Positions 8,030-15,303 of a DNA stretch of 24,140 bases are shown piece after piece. Numbering within the stretch: position 1 is the stretch's first letter; every line of letters begins with the position of its first letter. The notes under the pieces were generated by a model. It was not told the origin of the DNA and did not search any database. It saw nothing but the letters and a program-made list of their open reading frames with translations. Origin of the DNA: JBGVMW01 sp045125095 (lineage in GTDB: Bacteria > Bacillota > Clostridia > Lachnospirales > Lachnospiraceae); assembly GCA_045125095.1 (NCBI GenBank), contig JBGVMW010000267.1, forward strand, positions 1 to 24,140, read 5' to 3'. The translations under genes were made by a program, and so were the position numbers.

Positions 8030-8422
8030 ATGAAAAAGAAATTTATACCAGCAGTCGTAACATGCCTAGCATTATGCTGCATTGTTGCTGTTATTGCATT
8101 ATGCTATAACAAGCCAGCGTCAGAAGTTGCACATACAGGCACAGAACAGGAGAACGTAATTACGCCATCCGACAAAGAACTGACAGAAGCAGAAAAAAAT
8201 GAACTCTACAATGAAGAAATGGAGAAAAAAATCAAAGACATCGTATCGGATATAGAGGGGATAACGTCTGTTACAGTGGAAAGAAACGATACGACAATTA
8301 TTGTCAATGTGCATGTAGCATCCACATTTGATGCCACAATGAAGGAGGATATTGCTCATTTAGCAGAAGTCGTTTATCCGGATTTTCAGATTGAAATAAA
8401 CCTCCTTGAAGAATCCGTTTAA
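8030..8422 (+). CDS. Membrane-anchored small protein of unknown function
   Basis: A 130-residue protein with one N-terminal transmembrane segment (about residues 5-26), an acidic Glu/Lys-rich helix-prone linker (about 45-75), and a C-terminal alpha/beta domain (ITSVTVERNDTTIIVNVHV and then YPDFQIEINLLEE). The last part resembles the small alpha/beta folds found in several sporulation-linked anchored proteins, but no family is assigned. GGGAG lies 8-9 bases before ATG. It follows the frameshifted secreted protein by about 100 bases with no clear terminator between, so the two may share a transcript. A strong bidirectional terminator follows. Confidence 0.7.
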   Translation: MKKKFIPAVVTCLALCCIVAVIALCYNKPASEVAHTGTEQENVITPSDKELTEAEKNELYNEEMEKKIKDIVSDIEGITSVTVERNDTTIIVNVHVASTFDATMKEDIAHLAEVVYPDFQIEINLLEESV

Positions 8423-8432
8423 ACGTTACAAT

Positions 8433-8449
8433 AGAACAAAGCGTGCAAG
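8433..8449 (+). repeat. AGAACAAAGCGTGCAAG dispersed repeat, copy 1
   Basis: A 17-base string found again at 17807-17823 and, for its first 15 bases, at 15275-15289. Here it lies between a stop codon and a terminator, and the sequence around it can form a short hairpin (AGCGTG with CACTCT, one mismatch). Confidence 0.6.
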
Positions 8450-8491
8450 CTCACTCTGCGGATTTAAAATGTTGTAATTTCCTAGTATAGA

Positions 8492-8537
8492 AAATAGCAC
8501 CAGAGGCTTTGGCAAGCCAGAGCCTCTGGTGCTATTT
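8492..8537. terminator. Strong bidirectional terminator
   Basis: A 17-bp perfect stem (8492-8508 with 8521-8537), extended by about four more pairs to a CAAG loop. It lies between convergent genes ending at 8422 (plus) and 8601 (minus). T-rich sequence follows on both strands. Confidence 0.85.
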
Positions 8538-8600
8538 GTCATTTAACCTATAAGATTTTGCATGGGTGAAGTACTTGTACACACAGATTTCCCCCAGCCC

Positions 8601-9029
8601 TTAAAGATATTTCCGCAATTCCTTAGAGAGTTCTTCCTCAATTCGCACCAATTCCTTTGCAATCTGTCTTGCTTCCTCCGACGCATCCCCATACTGATTC
8701 AAATATTTAGAAACAGAGCGAATCCCCATATCACACCCCTCTGCAATAATGTCCGCAGCCTTCTGGTCTGTTGGTGTGCTCATTAATTTCATATTCGTCT
8801 TAATCTCTGCCATGGTTTTTGCCATGAAAGGCGGCTCTTTTCCGGTATCATGATACGAATTTAAAAGTTCATGGGTTTTATCCCCTAATTTTTCATGATG
8901 TTCTCTGCTTGTAATCAGCAAATTTTTAAGTTCTTCATTTTCTACCGTATCTAATACATCATTAATGGACGAAATACCCATTTTGATGCCGGCATTGCAC
9001 TCCTGTAGTAATTGAATTGTCTCTTCCAT
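8601..9029 (-). CDS. Ferritin-like four-helix-bundle protein (DUF2383-like)
   Basis: A 142-residue, almost wholly helical, charged protein without signal peptide. Four amphipathic helices can be drawn with His/Glu at suitable positions (SREHHEKLGDKTHELL; MGIRSVSKYLNQY), resembling DUF2383/PA2169-type ferritin-like small proteins. Whether it binds metal cannot be told from sequence. AAAGGAG lies 7 bases before ATG. It is downstream of a DUF2325 gene and a ZIP transporter on the same strand, so a role in metal or redox homeostasis is a reasonable guess. Confidence 0.6.
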   Translation of the reverse strand: MEETIQLLQECNAGIKMGISSINDVLDTVENEELKNLLITSREHHEKLGDKTHELLNSYHDTGKEPPFMAKTMAEIKTNMKLMSTPTDQKAADIIAEGCDMGIRSVSKYLNQYGDASEEARQIAKELVRIEEELSKELRKYL

Positions 9030-9121
9030 GTATAGCTCCTTTCCTTAAAAGCTCATCACTTTCACACTTAGTATGTCGCTTCATACACATTTTATGCGCG
9101 GGACTTTCTCCCAAAATACAA

Positions 9122-9167
9122 TTACTCCGGCAGTTATCTGTCATAGACCCATTAACCACCGGAGTAA
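9122..9167 (-). other. Hairpin directly after the DUF2325 gene
   Basis: TTACTCCGG (9122-9130) pairs with CCGGAGTAA (9159-9167), with six further pairs inside (two G-T). It starts 5 bases after the DUF2325 stop codon on the minus strand and is followed by only a weak T-run, so it may be a weak terminator or an RNA-stabilising hairpin between the two genes. Confidence 0.45.
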
Positions 9168-9171
9168 CCCA

Positions 9172-9450
9172 TTAACAATAAGATTTTAAAATATCATTTA
9201 ACGCACTTTTGCTGCTGGTGTGGCAACGCACAATTTCTGCATTACAACGCTCTGCTTCTACTACTGCATGCCTTGCCATTTTGTGAGAAACCGTATTCGT
9301 AAATAAAATTACCAAATCCGGTCTTCCCATCTGTTCTGCTAATCTTGCAGACATTTGTGTAAATATCTTTGCCTTACACTTATACTGTTTACATAATTCC
9401 TTATACTGACAGACCATTCTGTCATGTCCTCCAATAATGACTACACACAT
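9172..9450 (-). CDS. DUF2325 domain-containing protein
   Basis: A 92-residue protein that matches the whole DUF2325 family: VVIIGGHDRM at the N-terminus, PDLVILFTNTVSHKM in the middle, then the AEIVRCHTSSKSAL segment. The fold is a small Rossmann-like domain of unknown function often found near metal or redox genes. ATG is preceded by a purine-rich GAAAGG site. It has its own candidate promoter at 9500-9528. Confidence 0.8.
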   Translation of the reverse strand: MCVVIIGGHDRMVCQYKELCKQYKCKAKIFTQMSARLAEQMGRPDLVILFTNTVSHKMARHAVVEAERCNAEIVRCHTSSKSALNDILKSYC

Positions 9451-9499
9451 TTGTCTCTACCTTTCTTTGTATATAATACCTTCGTAACTATTCTGTACC

Positions 9500-9528
9500 C
9501 TTATAGTCACCAGCTTAACTCCATGCAA
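9500..9528 (-). promoter_or_regulatory. Probable promoter of the DUF2325 gene
   Basis: Minus strand TTGCAT (9523-9528), 17-base spacer, TATAAG (9500-9505). The string GTAACTATTCTG (9484-9495, plus strand) falls just downstream in the leader. Confidence 0.5.
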
Positions 9529-9575
9529 AATCCTGTTACTTGTCAACCGTTAGAATTGCTTTGCTGATGCTGCAT

Positions 9576-9604
9576 ATGCCAACAATTCACTACTCTGTTG
9601 GCAT
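9576..9604. other. 9-bp perfect hairpin after the ZIP gene
   Basis: ATGCCAACA (9576-9584) pairs with TGTTGGCAT (9596-9604) over an 11-base loop, some 20 bases after the ZIP stop codon. T residues follow only on the plus strand, so it is not a textbook terminator for the ZIP gene, but it could protect or partly end its transcript. Confidence 0.45.
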
Positions 9605-9624
9605 TTTGTAATTGCCCATATAAC

Positions 9625-10401
9625 TTACCCTAATGCTACATCTAACACCATCATGACTGCAAACCCGGCAGCAAATCCTAACGTACAGATATCTGTTTTT
9701 CCCTCTGATGAAGCTTCCGGTAATAGTTCTTCAATCACAACATATATCATAGCTCCTGCTGCAAATGCGAGAAAATAAGGCAATGCCGCAGATATTATAC
9801 CCGATAACAGCAATGTCACAACAGCGGCAACCGGCTCTACTACGCCGGATATCGTCCCATATAAAAATGCTTTTGCTTTGCTGTTTCCCTCGCCTCGTAG
9901 TGGAAGGGATATAATTGCACCTTCCGGAAAATTTTGTATCGCAATACCAATAGACAATGCAATTGCGCCAGCAAATGTAATTTCCTCTCCTGCTCCAAGT
10001 AAACCTGCAAATACGACGCCTACTGCCATTCCTTCCGGAATATTGTGAAGTGTAACTGCCAACATAAGCATCATTGTCTTGCTTAATTTTGCTTTTGTAC
10101 CTTCTGGTGTGTCTACATTCATATGTAGATGTGGAATTAGTTTATCCATTAAAAACAAAAACAGAATTCCCATGAAAAAACCGAGTACCGCTGGAAAAAA
10201 TGAATATTTTCCCATTTCCTCTGACATTTCAATGGAAGGAATCAAAAGCGACCAGACGGATGCCGCAATCATAACACCAGAAGCGAAACCCAATAACGCA
10301 CGCTGAATACCATCCCGAATTCCATTACGCATAAGGAATACGCAGGCAGCACCTGCCGTAGTTCCAATAAACGGAAGAAGTATACCTATTACATATTGCA
10401 T
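9625..10401 (-). CDS. ZIP-family divalent metal transporter
   Basis: A 258-residue inner membrane protein with eight hydrophobic segments, of the ZupT/ZIP group that imports Zn2+ and related ions. The two signature transmembrane metal-binding motifs are HNIPEG (119-124) and QNFPEGA (156-162), and a His-bearing loop (PHLHMN, 90-95) lies between segments three and four. Length is typical of bacterial ZIP. A ribosome binding site (AGAGAGG) precedes ATG. Expression probably starts about 250 bases upstream at a promoter whose spacer is a palindrome, which suggests metal-dependent repression. Confidence 0.88.
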   Translation of the reverse strand: MQYVIGILLPFIGTTAGAACVFLMRNGIRDGIQRALLGFASGVMIAASVWSLLIPSIEMSEEMGKYSFFPAVLGFFMGILFLFLMDKLIPHLHMNVDTPEGTKAKLSKTMMLMLAVTLHNIPEGMAVGVVFAGLLGAGEEITFAGAIALSIGIAIQNFPEGAIISLPLRGEGNSKAKAFLYGTISGVVEPVAAVVTLLLSGIISAALPYFLAFAAGAMIYVVIEELLPEASSEGKTDICTLGFAAGFAVMMVLDVALG

Positions 10402-10823
10402 CTTTTCCTCTCTTTCTACCGCTTCAGCGGCATTTCAATTTAGAAGAACATTTCTTCTTACCTATAGCTGCAAAACATCTAATTTATAGCATTGCACAGA
10501 AACCAGTCTTTATACATACACCAGCATATATCTGCTGATATTCACTTTAACTGCACTAAATATCAACTGGTCCGTATACCAATACCTTCATGACGGTTTG
10601 CAACTACTCTAATTTTACATTATGAGAGCAGGATACAATTGGTTACAACTTTCACAGTTAGTATACTCCAACTAATGTTAGTTGTCAATCATAAACAATC
10701 ATTTTTTTTTATGCATAGTATATTAATGAGGTGGTCAAATGTTATTCTTTGATTTATCATGCATATACTACAGCAACATTTCACTACCGCATAATAAAAA
10801 CAATTATGAAATGAGGGATATTT
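10402..10823. other. Divergent gap with long leader of the ZIP gene
   Basis: Holds the ZIP promoter/operator (10660-10688) and a leader of about 250 bases read on the minus strand. The leader has several short hairpins (CCGC with GCGG near 10422-10433 just before the ribosome binding site) but matches no riboswitch class I know. On the plus side a TATACT at 10764-10769 with a poor -35 could serve the gene at 10824. No gene is seen. Confidence 0.4.
10660..10688 (-). promoter_or_regulatory. ZIP gene promoter with palindromic operator in the spacer
   Basis: Minus strand TTGACA (10683-10688), 17-base spacer, TATACT (10660-10665), both consensus or nearly so. The spacer contains AACTAA-TG-TTAGTT (10670-10683), a perfect 6-bp dyad with a two-base centre. 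A protein bound there would block RNA polymerase; DtxR/MntR-like or other metal regulators are candidates by analogy only. Confidence 0.65.
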
Positions 10824-11387
10824 ATGGATTTTTCAGAAAATCAAAGAAGCATTTCTGCTACAAATGCTTTAATAGAAGATGTTTCTTTTGATCGCGATGT
10901 GCGACTCGTAACGATTTCCTATGGTAACTGCCCAACATGCAGACGTGGAAACCAGCAGGTCGTATTAGTAATAAACAGAGATACCGTAATTCGAAGTGAG
11001 AATGGTGCGCCGATGCCTGCCAGAGAATTAGAGGTTGGAATGGTAATTGATGCTACGTTTTCTTCTGCCATGACAAGAAGCATTCCCCCACAGGCTCAGG
11101 CATTCCGCATCCGGGTAGTCAATCGGCCACAAGCCTTTGAGACAACAACAGGACGAATTGTAGATACGAATTTCCGCAACCAGACAATTACAACCATCAG
11201 CAACCAGAATCCTTCCTCTGTGATACTATTTCATATTACACCGGAAACGGTTATCTTGAGCCCTGCAGGCAGAACCATTCCATTTTCCAGACTGGTGCCT
11301 GGCTTGCAAGTGCGTATACAGCATGCCACCTTTATGACGGCCAGCATTCCACCACAGACAACAGCGTTTGTAATACAAATTATATAA
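10824..11387 (+). CDS. Protein of two tandem beta-type repeats, unknown function
   Basis: A 187-residue protein without signal peptide made of two related units of about 85 residues. Unit 1 (about 10-98) ends MTRSIPPQAQAFRIRVV; unit 2 (about 105-187) ends FMTASIPPQTTAFVIQII. Each unit has the same pattern of alternating hydrophobic residues (VTISYG / ITTISN; DTVIRSENG / ETVILSPAG; LEVGMVIDATF / LVPGLQVRIQH), typical of a small beta-barrel. Only unit 1 carries a CPTC pair (CxxC). GAGGG lies 8 bases before ATG. I do not recognise a named family. Confidence 0.75.
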   Translation: MDFSENQRSISATNALIEDVSFDRDVRLVTISYGNCPTCRRGNQQVVLVINRDTVIRSENGAPMPARELEVGMVIDATFSSAMTRSIPPQAQAFRIRVVNRPQAFETTTGRIVDTNFRNQTITTISNQNPSSVILFHITPETVILSPAGRTIPFSRLVPGLQVRIQHATFMTASIPPQTTAFVIQII

Positions 11388-11439
11388 AAAAACGTGCAGG
11401 CACACTCAATTACATTCATGTGCTTGCACGTCTTTTTTT
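11386..11439. terminator. Bidirectional terminator between convergent genes
   Basis: A 13-bp stem (11392-11404 with 11419-11431, one G-T pair) flanked by A7 on the left and T7 on the right, so it can stop transcription from both the plus gene ending at 11387 and the minus Ig-like gene. Confidence 0.88.
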
Positions 11440-11445
11440 CTTTTA

Positions 11446-11520
11446 TCAAATTCCTTTGGCATTTCTCTCCAGAGTAAATGTATATTTATTCCCGGTATAA
11501 GGCGCATAAGCATCTGACTA
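11446..11520 (-). pseudogene. Nonsense-cut tail of the Ig-like protein
   Basis: After the TAG at 11518-11520 the same frame continues for 23 codons (SDAYAPYTGNKYTFTLERNA...) to TGA at 11446-11448. This matches residues 157-179 of the same protein almost exactly, where the stop position is a Glu codon (GAG in place of TAG). The homology ends near 11449. Confidence 0.8.
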
Positions 11521-11871
11521 CAATCCTGCATCCTTTACGGTAACTTTGAATTTGAATGTTTCATTTAAAATATTAGATTTTACAGTTATGGTTGCTGTAC
11601 CCGGGGACACACCCAGCAAGGTTAAATCTAAACCATCTTGTAAATTTATTTTTCCGGATGTTTTATTTAACATTTCACCAGTCTCTTTATCATCTATTTG
11701 TTCCGTGACAAAGCTGACAACAGATTCATCACTTGACGTACATACTGTATCCTTTAGAATCTTTTCCATCATAGCAAAGTAATCATCCTCATCGCTATGA
11801 ACGGTAGCACTTATCGAAACGAACTTGGAGCCTATTTGATTTGTACATATGGTCATGGGTGACTCGTCAAG
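11449..11871 (-). repeat. Intragenic duplication, downstream copy
   Basis: About 420 bases encoding residues 429-545 plus the nonsense-cut tail. It is about 80% identical by eye to 12619-13032 of the same gene. Conserved protein anchors are LDESPMTI, SGKINLQ, LLG-SPGTATITVKSNILN and FKVTVKDAGL. Confidence 0.8.
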
Positions 11872-13155
11872 CTTCATCTTCATCTCTACTGGTTCATAGG
11901 CGTCTTTTTTTTCTTTATCTACATAATACCAATAAATGAATAATTCTCCGAATTTTTTCTTATTATCACTAGTAAAGATTACATGAGCACTAAAACCTTC
12001 ACTGACTATTGCACTCGGATAACGGTTATTAAAGATAGCCTCTGCCCCCTTTACATCCTCATGCGTAAGAGGTTTATTTCCATTTCCCAGCTTTATTTTA
12101 TGGGAACACTCTTCAATGGCAACCATCACATCCCCATAATCCTTCACTGTATTAATATCTTTGTAATAGCCATGCTTTTTTAGAGTAGAAAGAGTTGGTC
12201 GATATCCACTATTAAGACCACCCCATTTTCCTCCTACAACAGTAAGCTTACAGGTATATTTTTTACCACTTTTGCTTGTACAGGTAATGGTTGTTTTTCC
12301 TGTACCTACCATGTTCAGCACTCCTACTCTGCCTAAGTTTTCAACCTTACACACCTTCTTATTGGAGGAGCTCCAACTCTTTACATCAATCCCCGCTGCC
12401 ACCAGCGGGAATTCTGAATAGCATCCCTCTTTCTGTCTATAATAATATGTAGTCAGCTTTGTATAGCTTAAACCACTCTTTTTTACCTTCATTTTGTAGG
12501 TGTATGTTTTTCCATTATCTGCAACGCAGGAGATTGTAGTGGTACCTGCATTTTTCGTTCTCACTACACCTGTTTTTTTGTTGATTACCGCCACAGATTT
12601 GTTCGATGACGAATAGCTTACACCTTTGGCATTTCCCTCCAGAGTAAATGTATATTTATTCCCGGTATAATGCACATAAGCATCTGACTCCAATCCTGCA
12701 TCCTTTACGGTAACCTTGAATTTAAGTGTTTGATTTAAAATATTAGATTTTACAGTTATGGTTGCTGTACCTGGGGACGCCCCCAGCAAGGTGATACTAT
12801 AACCACCTTGTAAATTTATTTTTCCGGATGTTTTATATGACAACACTGCTCCATTCTTATCTCTTATTTTTTCCGTGACAAAGCTGACAACGGATTTATC
12901 ACTTGATGTACATACTATACTCTTGAAAACCTTTTCCCGCGTAGTAGAATCACTCTGGAAGCTATCGTTATAAACATCAATTCGCCTCGATTCTATTTGA
13001 TTGGTATATATGGTCATGGGTGACTCGTCAAGCTCTATCCCCATATATTCATAGACGTTATTCGCAGCATATACCTCCGTAGTTCCTCCTAACAACACAG
13101 ACATCACCATGCATAGTGACAACACCAGTGCCTTCCATTTCTTTGAATTACCCAT
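11518..13155 (-). CDS. Secreted protein with bacterial Ig-like (Big2) domains
   Basis: A 545-residue exported protein. The signal peptide (KKWKALVLSLCMVMSVLLGG) is cleaved probably after VYA at residue 30. Residues 42-155 form an Ig-like unit (SSDKSVVSFV ... SPGTATITVK) repeated at 429-545. Residues 165-226 (SYSSSNKSVAVINKKTGVVR ... GTTTISC) and 253-307 (SSSNKKVCKV ... GTGKTTITCTSKSGKKYTC) are Big2-type domains. Residues 308-425 are unassigned, with aromatic-rich FIYWYYVDKEK. There is no LPxTG or membrane anchor, so it is released or held non-covalently. GAGAGGGG precedes ATG. Its promoter is probably at 13428-13456, with a long leader. Confidence 0.82.
   Translation of the reverse strand: MGNSKKWKALVLSLCMVMSVLLGGTTEVYAANNVYEYMGIELDESPMTIYTNQIESRRIDVYNDSFQSDSTTREKVFKSIVCTSSDKSVVSFVTEKIRDKNGAVLSYKTSGKINLQGGYSITLLGASPGTATITVKSNILNQTLKFKVTVKDAGLESDAYVHYTGNKYTFTLEGNAKGVSYSSSNKSVAVINKKTGVVRTKNAGTTTISCVADNGKTYTYKMKVKKSGLSYTKLTTYYYRQKEGCYSEFPLVAAGIDVKSWSSSNKKVCKVENLGRVGVLNMVGTGKTTITCTSKSGKKYTCKLTVVGGKWGGLNSGYRPTLSTLKKHGYYKDINTVKDYGDVMVAIEECSHKIKLGNGNKPLTHEDVKGAEAIFNNRYPSAIVSEGFSAHVIFTSDNKKKFGELFIYWYYVDKEKKDAYEPVEMKMKLDESPMTICTNQIGSKFVSISATVHSDEDDYFAMMEKILKDTVCTSSDESVVSFVTEQIDDKETGEMLNKTSGKINLQDGLDLTLLGVSPGTATITVKSNILNETFKFKVTVKDAGL
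12619..13032 (-). repeat. Intragenic duplication, upstream copy
   Basis: Encodes residues 42-179 of the Ig-like protein and is the partner of 11449-11871. This copy has no internal stop: the base change that creates TAG in the downstream copy is GAG (Glu156) here. Confidence 0.8.
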
Positions 13156-13210
13156 ATAACCCCTCTCTTTCTTTTGGTAACTTATGTTATATATTTTTAA
13201 ATCTCTGTAG

Positions 13211-13417
13211 CTATTCAGAATAAAACCCCCAGCACGCCTCCCGGTTTCAGCCTATCATTATGCATGCAGGATTTGTCACACCGAACTGGGCAAGCAGTGC
13301 ATCTTCTTCTCTGAAAAGGAATTCTTCCCCTGAAATCTTACCTCGCTCAGATTTTGCTTTTCACGATACTTGCAATTTGTAGTAATACTTGCAGCAATAA
13401 GCGTTCTGAATAACCGC
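13211..13417 (-). other. GC-richer element in the leader of the Ig-like gene
   Basis: This part of the leader is visibly richer in G+C than its surroundings. It is bounded by TATTCAGAA (13212-13220) and TTCTGAATA (13404-13412), a 9-bp inverted repeat. On the minus strand a stem CCCAG with CTGGG, stacked on TTCGGT with ACCGGG, lies at about 13227-13292 and is followed by GGTTTTATT. A 37-codon open stretch with no start codon (13247-13360, ending ...QFGVTNPACIMIG) looks protein-like. It could be a regulatory RNA, a small mobile repeat or a gene remnant. Confidence 0.4.
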
Positions 13418-13427
13418 AATTTACTTT

Positions 13428-13456
13428 ATTATATCAATATTATCCGTCAAAAACAA
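13428..13456 (-). promoter_or_regulatory. Probable promoter of the Ig-like protein gene
   Basis: Minus strand TTGTTT (13451-13456), 17-base spacer, TATAAT (13428-13433). The transcript would have a leader of about 265 bases before the ATG at 13155. Confidence 0.55.
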
Positions 13457-13546
13457 GCAAATATATAGAGCCAAAATGCCCCTCAAGAATAAGCTTTTTT
13501 GTTTTGCATTTGAAACTTTAAGAATAACGTGATACAGTAAAGACAG

Positions 13547-13655
13547 AAAAAGAGCAACCGCCCACAAAGTGGTTAGTCTCAGGTTAAGTTTTAAAGCCTA
13601 CCTTCTATCTCTAGTACGAAAGGCTTCCACCTTGTAACACGATTACTCCAATAAA
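13547..13655 (-). ncRNA. Candidate small RNA or complex terminator after hcp
   Basis: Directly after the hcp stop codon the minus strand has TTGTTT (13678-13683), 16 bases, TATGAT (13656-13661). Then come a stem AAGCCT/AGGCTT (13621-13626 with 13594-13599), a second hairpin (AACC...GGTT, 13556-13574) and five T residues (13547-13551). A promoter, two hairpins and a U-run define a possible RNA of about 100 bases. It could equally be just the hcp terminator region. Confidence 0.35.
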
Positions 13656-13704
13656 ATCATATCATAATTTTTTGTTGAAACAATTTGTATATTCACTAAA
13701 ATAC

Positions 13705-15202
13705 TTAATTCATATACTCACTTTGCAACATCCTCTTCATATCTTCCTCCGGCGTACTGATTGGTGCTATATTATAATGCTCTACTAAAAATTTTAATAC
13801 ATTAGGTGACACAAACGCGGGAAGGGTCGGTCCTAAATACATATTCTTGATGCCAAGATGCAGCAATGTTAATAAAATACAAACCGCTTTCTGTTCATAC
13901 CATGACAATACCATGGATAATGGTAACTCATTTACTTCACATGCAAAGGCTTCTGCTAACGCTAACGCAACCTGAATTGCACCATAGGCATCATTGCACT
14001 GTCCCATATCCATCAGTCGTGGCAATCCACCAATTTCTCCTAAATCCAAATCATGAAATCTGTATTTGCCACAAGCCAAAGTAAGGACAACGGTATCCTT
14101 TGGGGTGTTCTTTACAAACTCTGTATAATAATTTCTTCCAGGTCTTGCCCCATCACATCCACCTACTAAAAAGAAATGTTTAATTGCCCCTTGTTGCACC
14201 GCTTCTATCACTTTATCAGCTACATCTAATATGGCTCCATGGGAAAAACCGGTCGTCACTTCATTTCCACCATTGAGCCCTACTCGATGTTGTTTTTCCT
14301 TGTATCCACCAAGCTCAAGTGCCTTTTCAATCACTGGTGTAAAGTCTTTTTCCACTCCAATGTGAATCATTTCCGGATAGGATACCACTTCTGTTGTAAA
14401 CACTCTGTCTGCATAGCTCTTTCTTACTGGCATAAGGCAGTTTGTGGTAAATAAAATCGCCCCCGGAATACCCTCAAATTCTTTTTGTTGATTCTGCCAT
14501 GCCGTACCAAAATTTCCTTTCAGATGTGCATATTTTTTTAATTCAGGATAAGCATGAGCCGGAAGCATTTCCCCGTGTGTATAAATGTTGATTCCTTTAC
14601 CCTCTGTCTGTTCTAATAACAATTTCAAATCCAGCAAGTCATGTCCTGTAATTACAATAAAAGGTCCCTCATCGATAGTCAGTGAAACTTTTGTTGGAAC
14701 CGGAGTTCCATATGTTTCTGTATTTGCCCTGTCAAGCAATTCCATGCACTTCAGATTTACCTCTCCCACCTCAAGTACTATCGGAAGCAAATCATTCATT
14801 TCTAAATCATAGCTAATAACAGATAGCGCTTTGTAAAAGAAATCGTTTACCTGCTTGTCTTCATAGCCAAGCACCAACGCATGATATGCATATGCCGCCA
14901 TTCCCCTGATTCCAAATAGAATTAATGACTTCAGAGAGCGAATATCTTCCTTTGCATCCCATATTCTTCTCATATCATAGTCATTCGTATTCCCACATGA
15001 GGAAGCACAGCAGTTACAATTTGGCACCACCTTATTTTTCTCGTCCCTTACACGATTTATCATAGCTTCAATGGTGATGGTATTAAAATTCATCCTGCAA
15101 AATAGCTGCATCAGCGGTCTTGCCGCAAACCCCTGCATTGCCTGTACAACCACTACAATTTGCTGTCTGTTCACACTGAAAACAGAACATCTTATTGTCC
15201 AT
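13705..15202 (-). pseudogene. hcp: Hybrid cluster protein (hydroxylamine reductase), deleted and frameshifted
   Basis: Hcp reduces NO or hydroxylamine in nitrosative stress. ATG at 15202, 8 bases after GGGGG, starts MDNKMFCFQCEQTANCSGC..., the N-terminal Cys motif for the proximal Fe-S cluster, but stops at TAA after LQDEF (15083). The rest of Hcp continues in the +1 frame from NFNTITIEAMINRV to 13705, with CNCCASSCG, GHDLLDLKLLLEQTEGKG, YTHGEMLPAHAYPELKK, FTTNCL, GGCDGA, LACGKYRF, GQCNDAYG and SWYEQKA, so the hybrid-cluster ligands are kept. Relatives have about 40 residues (two helices) between LQD and this point; they are missing. A deletion whose length is not a multiple of three explains both. 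A sequencing error alone does not explain the missing helices. Confidence 0.85.
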
Positions 15203-15232
15203 ATTCATATCCCCCTTTTGCCTCGTACTTCT

Positions 15233-15274
15233 TTTATACCAAAATTTCGTCTTCTGTTTCGTTGCATTTGCAAC
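15233..15274 (-). promoter_or_regulatory. hcp promoter with a Crp/Fnr-type dyad at -41.5
   Basis: Minus strand GTTGC-AAAT-GCAAC (15261-15274), then 22 bases, then TATAAA (15233-15238). The half-sites are 5-4-5, the geometry of Fnr boxes (TTGAT-N4-ATCAA). Placing the -10 at TATAAA puts the dyad centre at -41.5, the standard class II activator position. There is no good -35 hexamer, as expected for an activator-dependent promoter. Confidence 0.65.
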
Positions 15275-15289
15275 AGAACAAAGCGTGCA
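15275..15289 (+). repeat. AGAACAAAGCGTGCA dispersed repeat, copy 2
   Basis: Fifteen bases identical to 8433-8447 and 17807-17821. Here it abuts the Crp/Fnr dyad of the hcp promoter. Confidence 0.6.
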
Positions 15290-15303
15290 CATAATATTTT
15301 TCC

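Noticed and set aside
8962..9159. 65-codon open frame between DUF2325 and the four-helix gene
   Set aside because: Overlaps the start of the four-helix gene and the intergenic hairpin; no ribosome binding site and no family resemblance.
13705..15202. Programmed +1 frameshift in hcp at TTT-TAA
   Set aside because: The slippery site is suggestive, but about 40 residues of the normal protein are missing at the same point, which a frameshift cannot restore; a deletion is simpler.
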